64,000 nt of DNA, taken from positions 62,001 to 126,000 of the forward strand of contig NZ_AUBM01000009.1 in NCBI RefSeq assembly GCF_000429245.1. Reading direction: 5' to 3'. This DNA comes from Schaalia georgiae DSM 6843 (GTDB lineage Bacteria; Actinomycetota; Actinomycetes; Actinomycetales; Actinomycetaceae). Shown piece by piece: positions 53,273-60,910 of this stretch (its first letter is position 1; the number at the start of each line of letters is the position of its first letter). The notes beneath the pieces are model-generated. The model was not told the origin of the DNA. It worked only from the letters and a program-made list of their open reading frames with translations, and ran no database searches. A program made the translations under genes and the position numbers.

Positions 53273-53418
53273 TGCGCTACTTAGCGCGTGACTGCACTAC
53301 TTAGCGCGCGACTGCGCCACTTGGGCCGACGTGGGCCCTGGTCCTCCTGGCGTGTCGGGGGCCTAAGTGGTGCGGGCGGTGTCTAAGTGGTGCGGGCGGT
53401 GTCTAAGTGGTGCGGGCG
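53273..53418. repeat. Mirror array: six copies of CTAAGTRGYGC, 20-bp period
   Basis: Three copies in one orientation (TGCGCTACTTAGCGCG at 53273, TGCACTACTTAGCGCG at 53293 and a degenerate TGCGCCACTTGG at 53313) are followed by three in the other (CTAAGTGGTGCGGGCG at 53363, 53383 and 53403). The period is exactly 20 bp on both sides. It is in the gap between the convergent DUF364 and crgA genes, just before the crgA terminator. Confidence 0.85.
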
Positions 53419-53443
53419 CGCCCCGCCATCCCCGTGCGACGAA

Positions 53444-53471
53444 CGCGGCCCCGGTCGTCACCGGGGCCGCG
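53444..53471. terminator. Terminator hairpin after crgA
   Basis: CGCGGCCCCGGT (53444-53455) pairs perfectly with 53460-53471 around CGTC, 24 bases downstream of the crgA stop on the minus strand. Confidence 0.8.
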
Positions 53472-53494
53472 CAGCGCTCTGATTCCTGTGAGGG

Positions 53495-53758
53495 TTAGCG
53501 CCACCACAGGGTCATGAGGAAACCGACCATCATAATGCCCAGGCCGATGATGATGTTCCACCAGGAGATCCCGGGAACCGGGTAGGCGCCGGAGGAGATG
53601 TAGTACACCATCAACCACACCAGGCCGATGAGCAGAAGGCCGCAGAACAACGGCGCCCACCACACCGGGCTCAGTGGAATCCCCTCGGTCCACGGGTGGA
53701 TCTCGGTGTCGTCGGCAGCATCCCTGCCGTTCTTCTTCCGCTTCTTCGACTCGGCCAC
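53495..53758 (-). CDS. crgA: Cell division protein CrgA
   Basis: 87 residues. A charged N-terminus (AESKKRKKNGRDAADD) and two membrane helices (WWAPLFCGLLLIGLVWLMVYYIS and WWNIIIGLGIMMVGFLMTLWWR) joined by a short loop with YPVPGIS are the exact CrgA form. CrgA stabilises the septal complex with FtsZ, FtsI and FtsQ. The start is GTG 53758, with GGAGAAAGGA upstream. Divergent from the DUF881-sortase operon, as in other actinobacteria. Confidence 0.93.
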   Translation of the reverse strand: MAESKKRKKNGRDAADDTEIHPWTEGIPLSPVWWAPLFCGLLLIGLVWLMVYYISSGAYPVPGISWWNIIIGLGIMMVGFLMTLWWR

Positions 53759-53923
53759 ATCTTTCCTTTCTCCAGGGAAGGCGGACTCGCCGCCTCGGCT
53801 TCGCGCCGAGATAACGGCACTGCACATAGCGTAGTCTCGGAGCAGGGCACAGGAAAAGCGGGGCGCTCCGAGCGGGCTCGGCCCGCTGGATCCGGCCGCG
53901 CCACAACCACCGGAAGGAGAGCC

Positions 53924-54625
53924 ATGAGCCGCCGTCCACCGCGCGCCTCCGCGGCGATCCTCGCAGTCACCATCGCCGCTGGGGCGCTCTTCTCCGTCTC
54001 CTTCCTCAACAACAGACGCAACCCCGCCTCCGGGGGAGGGCTCGGGGACCTCGTGCGCGCCCGCCAGGACTCCGTGGCCTCCCTGGAGGCGCAGAACCGG
54101 GACCTGCAGGGCCAGATCGACCAGTACGCCGGTCAATCCGGGGCGCGGGCCGCCTCGACGACCGTCCCCGCCCTGGCGGCCTCACCGGTCGTTGGACCCG
54201 GGGTGGAAATCACCCTCACGGACGCGCCCGCCGACCAGGCCCCCGAGGGCGCCAGCCCCAATGACCTCGTCATCCACCAGCAGGACATCGAGGACGTCAT
54301 GAACGCCCTGTGGTCCGGCGGTGCCGAGGCCATGACCGTCCAAGGGGCGCGCATCACCAGCAGGACCGTCATCCGCTGCATCGGCAACGTCATCCTGGTC
54401 GACGGGACCAGCTACTCCCCGCCCTACGTCGTCCAGGCGATAGGCGATCCGGGCGCCCTGCGCGAGACGGTCATGGCAAATCCACGTATCGTTAACTACC
54501 AGGCCTACGTGGCCCGCTACGGCCTCGGATGGGACATGCGGGAGAAAGAGGAGCTGCGTTTTCCACCCGCCGCAACCGACACGACCCTGAACTACGCACA
54601 CGTGGAGGCACCAACGAATGGGTGA
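53924..54625 (+). CDS. DUF881 membrane-anchored protein
   Basis: 233 residues. One N-terminal helix (ASAAILAVTIAAGALFSVSFL), a coiled coil of about 30 residues (LVRARQDSVASLEAQNRDLQGQI), then the DUF881 domain (GPGVEITLTDAP, VIHQQDIEDVMNALWSGGAEAMTVQGARI). The fold is extracytoplasmic. DUF881 proteins lie regularly next to crgA and sortase E, and a division or wall role is inferred. Overlaps the sortase gene by eight bases. Confidence 0.88.
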   Translation: MSRRPPRASAAILAVTIAAGALFSVSFLNNRRNPASGGGLGDLVRARQDSVASLEAQNRDLQGQIDQYAGQSGARAASTTVPALAASPVVGPGVEITLTDAPADQAPEGASPNDLVIHQQDIEDVMNALWSGGAEAMTVQGARITSRTVIRCIGNVILVDGTSYSPPYVVQAIGDPGALRETVMANPRIVNYQAYVARYGLGWDMREKEELRFPPAATDTTLNYAHVEAPTNG

Positions 54626-55379
54626 ACACATCGCCCACGCCCGCCCGCCAAGGGGCAGGGGCCGCAGAATCTTCTGGAGCACCGTCGGCGTCATCGGCGA
54701 ACTCCTCATCACCGCGAGCTTCGTGATCGGACTGTTCGCCGTGTGGCAGTTGTACTGGACGACGTTCCAGGTCCAGGGCCAGGTCGCCCAGACCATCACC
54801 GCCTACGAGGAGGACCACGCCCCGGCGGCACGGCAAGCGGGCGAGGCGCGCACCGACGCCCCGCCGGCCTTCACGCGCGAGGTGTCCGACGGGGAGGTCT
54901 ACGGGCTCATCCACGTGCCCAGCTGGGACTGGATGAAGATCCCCCTCGCCGAGGGGACCTCGACGGCCGTCCTCGACAACGGGTGGGCCGGCCACTACGG
55001 CAACACCGCCCAACCCGGCCAGCTCGGCAACTTCTCCGTAGCCGGGCACCGCCGCACCTACGGCAACAACTTCCGCTGGATCGACCGCCTCGGGCAGGGG
55101 GACAAGGTCGTCGCCGAGGTCGACGACTTCTACGTCGTCTACTCCGTGCAGACCTGGGAGATCATTAGCGCCGACGACCCGGACCAGGTCCGCGTCATCG
55201 CGCCCGTCATCGACGACCTCACTTTCAACAAGGAGCCCACCGAACGGTGGATGACGATGACCACCTGCAACCCCGAGTACGGCAACTGGGAGCGCTACAT
55301 CGTCCACCTCAAGTTCCAGTCGTGGACGCCCAAGTCCTCCGGCGTCCCCGCCGAACTGCTCGACGAGCCCCAGTCCTGA
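54618..55379 (+). CDS. Class E sortase
   Basis: 253 residues. A membrane helix (about 22-48) anchors the enzyme, with the catalytic domain outside: His about 144 in VAGHRRTYG, Cys about 217 in TMTTCNPEYG and Arg about 226 in NWERYIVH. The context next to DUF881/pabA and the TTCNPEY pattern mark class E. It joins surface proteins bearing LAXTG-like motifs to the wall. No such substrate protein was seen in this window; the GW proteins lack one. Confidence 0.92.
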   Translation: MGEHIAHARPPRGRGRRIFWSTVGVIGELLITASFVIGLFAVWQLYWTTFQVQGQVAQTITAYEEDHAPAARQAGEARTDAPPAFTREVSDGEVYGLIHVPSWDWMKIPLAEGTSTAVLDNGWAGHYGNTAQPGQLGNFSVAGHRRTYGNNFRWIDRLGQGDKVVAEVDDFYVVYSVQTWEIISADDPDQVRVIAPVIDDLTFNKEPTERWMTMTTCNPEYGNWERYIVHLKFQSWTPKSSGVPAELLDEPQS

Positions 55380-55394
55380 CCCGAACGGAAGCAC

Positions 55395-55550
55395 ATGTAC
55401 GCCTGGATATTCCGCCACCTGCCCGGACCCACGTGGTTCAAGGTCATAGAATCCCTGGTCCTCATCGGACTCGTCGTCGCTGCCCTGTTCACCTGGGTGT
55501 ACCCATGGGTCCAGACCTACTTGGAGCTCGGGGACGCCTCGGTGGGCTGA
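55395..55550 (+). CDS. 51-residue single-helix membrane protein
   Basis: 51 residues (MYAWIFRHLPGPTWFKVIES, then LVLIGLVVAALFTWVYPWV, ending LELGDASVG). One membrane helix with Trp/Tyr at both ends and a conserved-looking N-terminal RHLPGP turn. GGAAG lies before ATG 55395, 16 bases after the sortase stop, so it should be translated from the same message. Similar small proteins are found between sortase E and pabA in actinobacteria; the function is unknown. Confidence 0.8.
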   Translation: MYAWIFRHLPGPTWFKVIESLVLIGLVVAALFTWVYPWVQTYLELGDASVG

Positions 55551-55610
55551 GCCCCAGCACTACCGGCCGCCAGCCGCCCGGGGCACATGGGGCGGCCTGC
55601 CCCGGATCCG

Positions 55611-55683
55611 GACTCCTGCTGCGCCGGCTCCGACGACGGGGCGCAGGCGGATGGCGCACCCCGCCCCAGACTCCTGCTGCGCC
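55611..55683 (+). repeat. 15-bp direct repeat between the small membrane gene and pabA
   Basis: GACTCCTGCTGCGCC is present at 55611-55625 and 55669-55683, offset 58. It lies in a 259-base gap ahead of pabA that holds no gene. Confidence 0.7.
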
Positions 55684-55809
55684 CCGGGGCGGCCGCGCGG
55701 ACGCCCGGCGCCCCATCGGGCGTGTACCGTGGGTCCTGTCAGCGCCCGCCCGGCGCCGCGCCCCCGAACGCACCCGCCCCGACCGGGGCCCAGCACCGTG
55801 GAGGAACAG

Positions 55810-56448
55810 ATGACGCGCATCCTGTGCATCGACAACTACGACTCCTTCGTGTACACGATCGTCGGGTACCTGCGCCACCTCGGCGCCTGCGTCGACGTCG
55901 TCCGCAATGACGCGGTGGACCCCCAGTGGCACGGCAGCCCCTACGACGGCGTCCTCGTCTCGCCCGGACCCGGCGCCCCCGCCGGCGCGGGCGCCACCTT
56001 GCGGACCATCGCCGAGTGCGCCGAGCACGCGATCCCCATGCTGGGGGTCTGCCTCGGCATGCAGGCGCTCGGCGAACTCTACGGCGGCGCCGTCGGGCAC
56101 GCCCCCGAACTCATGCACGGGAAGACCTCGGTCATCACCCACGACGGGAAGGGCGTGTTCGCGGGCATCCCCTCGCCCCTGACCGTCACGCGCTACCATT
56201 CGCTGGCGGTCGACCCGGCCAGCGTTCCCGGCGCACTGGAGGTCAGCGCCTCCACCAGCTCCGGGATCGTCATGGGTCTGCGCCACCGCGAACTGCCCCT
56301 GGAGGGCGTGCAGTTCCACCCCGAGTCCGTCATGACCCAGTCCGGGCACCTCATGTTCGCCAACTGGCTGGCAGTCTGCGGCGACGGGGGCGCGCCCGCC
56401 CGTGCGGCGACCATGGCGCCAGTGGTCGCCCGGCGCTCCGGCCTTTGA
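55810..56448 (+). CDS. pabA: Glutamine amidotransferase, aminodeoxychorismate/anthranilate synthase component II
   Basis: 212 residues. The class I amidotransferase triad is present: Cys 81 in LGVCLGMQ, and His/Glu in VQFHPESV. The N-terminal DNYDSFVYTIVGYL and SPGPGAP are family marks. It supplies ammonia to aminodeoxychorismate or anthranilate synthase (folate or tryptophan). Component I is not in the window. The position beside pknB is that of actinobacterial pabA/trpG. ATG 55810 has GGAGGA upstream. About 20 extra residues at the C-terminus are unstructured. Confidence 0.92.
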   Translation: MTRILCIDNYDSFVYTIVGYLRHLGACVDVVRNDAVDPQWHGSPYDGVLVSPGPGAPAGAGATLRTIAECAEHAIPMLGVCLGMQALGELYGGAVGHAPELMHGKTSVITHDGKGVFAGIPSPLTVTRYHSLAVDPASVPGALEVSASTSSGIVMGLRHRELPLEGVQFHPESVMTQSGHLMFANWLAVCGDGGAPARAATMAPVVARRSGL

Positions 56449-56559
56449 GGCGCGGGGGCCGCGCCCGCACGGATGACGACGCGGGCCGTCCCGACCCCTA
56501 CCGGGCCCCACGGCGCCAACCCGCGTCTGCTTCCCCCCACCTGCTGCTCCCACGGCGAA

Positions 56560-56598
56560 GGGGCCGGGCGGCGGGCGCTCGACCCCCTGCCCGGCCCC
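56560..56598. terminator. Terminator hairpin between pabA and pknB
   Basis: GGGGCCGGGC (56560-56569) pairs with GCCCGGCCCC (56589-56598), 14 bases beyond the pknB stop and between convergent genes. Confidence 0.7.
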
Positions 56599-56612
56599 TG
56601 TGGGACCCCGCG

Positions 56613-58619
56613 CTAATGGCTAGTGGGCGTGGGAGTGGGCGTGCCGTTGCCCTTCCCCTTGGAGACCTTCACATTCACCTGGGTCCCCTTGTTGACCTTC
56701 TGCCCTTCGGCGGGGTCGATGCTCAGCACTTGACCCTTCGGCTTGTCCGAGTCCACCTCGGTCATGTTCGGCTTCAGGCCCACGTTCTCCAGAGTGGCTT
56801 TCGCGTCCTCCGCGGATGTGCCGACCACAGTGGGGATGGTGACCTGGTTGTTTCCGCTGGAGATGGTCACATTCACCTTCGCGCCCTTCTGCGCGGAGGA
56901 CCCGGCCGCCGGATCCGAGAACACGATCTGGTCCTTCGGCTGATCGGAGTCGTCGGTGAAATCGACGGTTCCGAGCTTGAGGCCGACGTTCTCCAGCGCG
57001 GTGCGGGCCTGCTCCTGCTTCATGCCGGTCAGGTCTGGCACGGTAACGGTGCTGGAGCCAGACGACAGGTACCCGGTGACCGTCGAACCGGCCTTGACCT
57101 TCGAGGCCGATGAGGGGTTGACCTTCGCAACCTTGCCCTCGCTGATCTCATCGGAGGCGACCCGGTCGCTCGAGACCTCCCATTTGAGGCCAACGGCCTC
57201 CACCGCCCTCTTGGCCTCGTCGGGGCTCATCCCCACCAGGGAGTCGGGGACCACGACCGAGTCGGGGCCGCTGGACAGCGTCGCCGTGATGGTCGACCCC
57301 TCCTCGGCCTGCTCGCCGCCAGGGGGGTTCGTCGAGACGACCGACCCCTCGGCGACGCTGTCGGAGGCCACCCTGTCGGCCGCGATCGCCCACGTGAAGC
57401 CGGCGGACTCGACCTGCGCCTTCGCGTCCGCCTGCGTGTAGCCGACCACGTTGGGGACTGCCGCAGTGGTCGGCGTGGTCTTCCAATTCGCCAGCGCGTA
57501 CACGGAGGTTCCGATGACGAGCAGCGCCAGGGCGATGAGCGAGCCGATGAGCACGGCACGGCGCTTGCGCGCGCGCGCCTCGTCCTCCTCGTTCGCCTTG
57601 TTCGTCGGGGAGGTCTGGGCGCCCTGCCCCTGCCTGGAGGGGTTCGCGATCACCGTGGAGGTGGGCGACGTGGCCGCCGAAAGCGGGATCGTTGCGGCAG
57701 TCTGATCCTGCCGGGGCGTCTGCCCCATCCACGCGGAGGTCTCCGGGGCTGAGACGCCGAGGCCGCGCGAGACCCGCATGAGGTCGGCCAGCATCGCGTC
57801 GGCGCTGGCGTAGCGCTGATCGCGGTCCTTCGCCAGCGCCTTCATGACGACGCGGTCGAGGGCATCGGGGATGTCCGCGGTGATCGACGAGGGGACGGGG
57901 GGCATCTGCCCCACGTGCTGGTAGGCGACCGCGACTGCCGAATCCCCCTTGAAGGGCGGGCGCCCGGTGAGGAGCTCGAAGAGGACGACGCCCGTCGAGT
58001 ACAGGTCGGACCTGGCGTCCACGGACTCGCCGCGCGCCTGTTCCGGCGACAGGTACTGCGCGGTCCCGACGACCGCGTTCGTCTGGGTCATGGTCGCCTG
58101 CGAGTCCGTGAGGGCCCGGGCGATGCCGAAGTCCATCACCTTCACCTTGCCGTCGTTGGTCAGCATGATGTTCCCGGGCTTGATGTCCCGGTGGACCAAG
58201 TGGGCGGTGTGGGAGTACTCGAGGGCCTGGAGCACGCCCCCGACGATCTCGATGGCCTCGTTGATGGGGACCGGCATCCCGTCGGAGATGAGCTCCTTGA
58301 CGGTGTGCCCCTCCACGTACTCCATGACGATGAAGGGGATCGAGATGGTCCGCCCCTGGGCGTCCTCGACCATCTCCTCGCCGGTGTCGTAGACGGCGAC
58401 GATGTTCGGATGGTTCAGCGAGGCGGCCGACTGCGCTTCCCGGCGGAAGCGCGCCTGGAAGATCGAGTCCAGTGCCAGGTCGCGGCGCAGCATCTTGATG
58501 GCGATCACACGCGACAGGCGGGTGTCGAATCCCAGGTGCACCTCCGCCATGCCGCCGCGCCCAATCAGGGAGCGGACCTCATAGCGTCCGGCTAAACGGC
58601 GGGCCACGGGCTCTGCCAT
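56613..58619 (-). CDS. pknB: Serine/threonine kinase PknB with four PASTA domains
   Basis: 668 residues. The kinase domain covers about 13-275 (Gly loop GRGGMAEVHLG, Lys 42, HRD 143-145, DFG 163-165, activation loop with Thr-rich TMTQTNAVVGT). A Ser/Thr/Gln-rich linker and membrane helix (about 355-377) follow, then four extracellular PASTA repeats (about 386-655) and a short Lys/Thr/Pro tail. PASTA domains sense muropeptides or lipid II, and the kinase adjusts wall synthesis, with MurJ and the PBPs as known kinds of target. The start overlaps the end of pknA by 28 bases. Confidence 0.96.
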   Translation of the reverse strand: MAEPVARRLAGRYEVRSLIGRGGMAEVHLGFDTRLSRVIAIKMLRRDLALDSIFQARFRREAQSAASLNHPNIVAVYDTGEEMVEDAQGRTISIPFIVMEYVEGHTVKELISDGMPVPINEAIEIVGGVLQALEYSHTAHLVHRDIKPGNIMLTNDGKVKVMDFGIARALTDSQATMTQTNAVVGTAQYLSPEQARGESVDARSDLYSTGVVLFELLTGRPPFKGDSAVAVAYQHVGQMPPVPSSITADIPDALDRVVMKALAKDRDQRYASADAMLADLMRVSRGLGVSAPETSAWMGQTPRQDQTAATIPLSAATSPTSTVIANPSRQGQGAQTSPTNKANEEDEARARKRRAVLIGSLIALALLVIGTSVYALANWKTTPTTAAVPNVVGYTQADAKAQVESAGFTWAIAADRVASDSVAEGSVVSTNPPGGEQAEEGSTITATLSSGPDSVVVPDSLVGMSPDEAKRAVEAVGLKWEVSSDRVASDEISEGKVAKVNPSSASKVKAGSTVTGYLSSGSSTVTVPDLTGMKQEQARTALENVGLKLGTVDFTDDSDQPKDQIVFSDPAAGSSAQKGAKVNVTISSGNNQVTIPTVVGTSAEDAKATLENVGLKPNMTEVDSDKPKGQVLSIDPAEGQKVNKGTQVNVKVSKGKGNGTPTPTPTSH

Positions 58620-60910
58620 GTCCTGACCTCCTCGGTAGGGGTAGTCCCTGCGTGCGCGGACAGCAGGGAACCGATCATGTGCTTGATCGTAACGGCTGCG
58701 AGGACGACGAGCGCCAGAACGACGAGGGTGACGATCACAGCCCTGAGAATGCGCTTGCCCGGGGGAACGGGCGGGGAGACGACGGAACGATTGTACTTGG
58801 TCCCCTTCGGGGGCTGCGCCGAGTGCGCCGCCCTGGCGTCCAGGGCGTGCCAGCGGGGCTTGTTCGGATCGGGTTCGGCGCGCTGCTCGAACACCGAGCG
58901 GCGGGGGCGGACGGGCGCGGCGGGAGTGCCCGGCTTCTTCTTCGGAGCGGGACGGGGTGGGGGCACCGTCCCGAGGATGCGCGCCACCGACGGCGATTTG
59001 CGTGTGATAACGCCTCCGTCGTCCTCGCTGCGCTCACGCCGTTCACGGCGCTCACGGCGGGCCTCCTCGCGCCTGCGCTCCTCCGCTTCGGCGCGTTCCC
59101 TGCGCTCGCGCTCCTCCCTGGCGGCGGCTTCAGCCGCAGCGCGATGGCGCTCCTCTTCCGCCCTGCGCTCCTCCTCGCGGGCGCGCCTGGCCTCCTCCGC
59201 CGCATCCTCCCGGTCGCGCGCCTTCTGGCGCTCCCTGAGCCTGCGGGTCAGCGCTTCGAGGCGCAGTGCCTCCTCCGCTTCGGACCTGGTCATCCCCGTG
59301 TCGGTGGTGCGGGTGTGGCGGCCGGTTGTGGTGGTGTCGGGGTTGGTGAGGTCGGGGACGGTGAGTGGGGGCTGGTCCGTCCCGGTGTCGGTGGTGCGGG
59401 TGTGGCGGCCGGTTGTGGTGGTGTCGTGTGTGGTTGTGTCGGGGTTGGTGAGGTCGGGGACGGTGAGCGGGGGCTGGTCCGTCCCGGTGTCGGTGGTGCG
59501 GGTGTGGCGGCCGGTTGTGGTGGTGTCGGGGTTGGTGAGGTCGGGGACGGTGAGCGGGGGCTGGTCCCCGGGTGCCCGTTTCGCGCGGGTGCGGGGCGAG
59601 GGCTTGGTCTCCACAGCCGGGTCGGTGGGCGCCTCGACGCCGACCGAGGCGCGCAACTGGGCGGGCATGGCCGAGCGCGCGGTCGTCGTCCCCGGCTCCG
59701 CGGCCGCAACGGCGGAGGACACGGCGGGCGCCACCGCCGCCACTGCGGTGCCCTGGCCGACGGCAGGGGGGAGGGGAGTGCGCATCGGCAGGGGGGCCGC
59801 CGCGGGAAGCTGCTGGGAGAGCATCTGCGGCGGACCGGACGACGGGGGCGCGGGGTCCACCTCGTCGAAGATGCGCACCTGCGGGTCCGATGCGGGGCGC
59901 GGGCGCGCGACGAGGCCCTCCGGCGGGCGCAGCAGCTCCTCGGGCAGTGTCCGCCTCGGCTTGTGGCGCACAGGGGCCACAATGGGGACGGAGGGCTGGA
60001 CCGGGGTGCGTGGGACGTTGGACCGGGACACGGACTTCGGTACCGGCAGCGGAATGGGGGTCACTGGGATGCCCATCGCCTTCGCCGCGCCGGCCAGTTC
60101 GCGCACGGCGGCGGAACCGGACTCGGGGCGCTTGGCGGGATCCTTCTCCAGCAGGTGCAGGATCACGTCCGCCAGGGGCGCGGGCACGAAGTCCGGCAGG
60201 GGCGGCACGGGGTCGTTGACGTGCGCGAAAGCGATGTCCACCTGGGTCTCGCCCGTGAAGGGGCGTCTGCCCGTGGCCGCCTCGTAGGCGATCACCCCCA
60301 GGGCGTAGAGGTCGCCGATGGGGGTGGCCACCTCGCCCATCGCCTGCTCGGGCGGCAGGTACTGGGCCGTCCCCATGACCATCCCCACTGCGGTCAGGTT
60401 CACTTGGCCGGTCGCCCGGGAAATACCAAAATCAGTGAGTTTGATCACGCCATCGGGGCGCACGAGTATGTTCGCGGGTTTGATGTCGCGGTGGACGACG
60501 CCAGCGCGCGACGCCGCCCCCAGGGCCATCGCGACCTGCACGAGCACCGGCATGAGGTACTCGGGCTCCAAGCGGGTCCCGCCGCGCAGGTAGTCGGTGA
60601 GGGGGAACCCCTCCACCAGCTCCATGATGATCCACCCGATGCCGTCCTCCTCGCCGGAGTCCTGCACGTTCGCGATGTTCGGGTGGGAGATGCTCATCGA
60701 ATTGCGCGCCTCGAGGCGCAGGCGCGACAAGGACAGCTCCTCGCCGCTGAGCTCCGGGCGCAGCACCTTCGCGGCGACGATGTGCCCGCTGACGCGGTCG
60801 CGCGCCTTCCAGACCTCGCCCATGCCGCCCTGGGCGATTGGGGTAAGCAGGGTGTAGCGGCCGCCGAGGACGCGTCCCGCCCCGGATGTCATCTTCTGAG
60901 TGGGGGTCAC
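58592..60910 (-). CDS. pknA: Serine/threonine kinase PknA with repeat and coiled-coil insert
   Basis: 772 residues. The kinase domain covers about 18-280 (QGGMGEVW, Lys 48, HRD 140-142, DFG 160-162). A long cytoplasmic region follows: Pro/Ala-rich (280-445), three copies of a 29-33 residue repeat (449-539), and a strongly charged Arg/Glu coiled coil (about 540-625). One membrane helix is near 725-748 with a short outer tail. Much longer than the about 430 residues of mycobacterial PknA. It likely phosphorylates division and wall enzymes. Start overlaps the pbpA stop as ATGA. Confidence 0.93.
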   Translation of the reverse strand: MTPTQKMTSGAGRVLGGRYTLLTPIAQGGMGEVWKARDRVSGHIVAAKVLRPELSGEELSLSRLRLEARNSMSISHPNIANVQDSGEEDGIGWIIMELVEGFPLTDYLRGGTRLEPEYLMPVLVQVAMALGAASRAGVVHRDIKPANILVRPDGVIKLTDFGISRATGQVNLTAVGMVMGTAQYLPPEQAMGEVATPIGDLYALGVIAYEAATGRRPFTGETQVDIAFAHVNDPVPPLPDFVPAPLADVILHLLEKDPAKRPESGSAAVRELAGAAKAMGIPVTPIPLPVPKSVSRSNVPRTPVQPSVPIVAPVRHKPRRTLPEELLRPPEGLVARPRPASDPQVRIFDEVDPAPPSSGPPQMLSQQLPAAAPLPMRTPLPPAVGQGTAVAAVAPAVSSAVAAAEPGTTTARSAMPAQLRASVGVEAPTDPAVETKPSPRTRAKRAPGDQPPLTVPDLTNPDTTTTGRHTRTTDTGTDQPPLTVPDLTNPDTTTHDTTTTGRHTRTTDTGTDQPPLTVPDLTNPDTTTTGRHTRTTDTGMTRSEAEEALRLEALTRRLRERQKARDREDAAEEARRAREEERRAEEERHRAAAEAAAREERERRERAEAEERRREEARRERRERRERSEDDGGVITRKSPSVARILGTVPPPRPAPKKKPGTPAAPVRPRRSVFEQRAEPDPNKPRWHALDARAAHSAQPPKGTKYNRSVVSPPVPPGKRILRAVIVTLVVLALVVLAAVTIKHMIGSLLSAHAGTTPTEEVRTWQSPWPAV
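59294..59566 (-). repeat. Triplicated 87-99 bp coding repeat in pknA
   Basis: Three in-frame copies encode DQPPLTVPDLTNPDTTTTGR followed by HTRTTDTGT. The middle copy has four extra residues (THDT), itself a small duplication. The copies are almost identical at DNA level, so length variation by recombination is likely. Confidence 0.9.
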
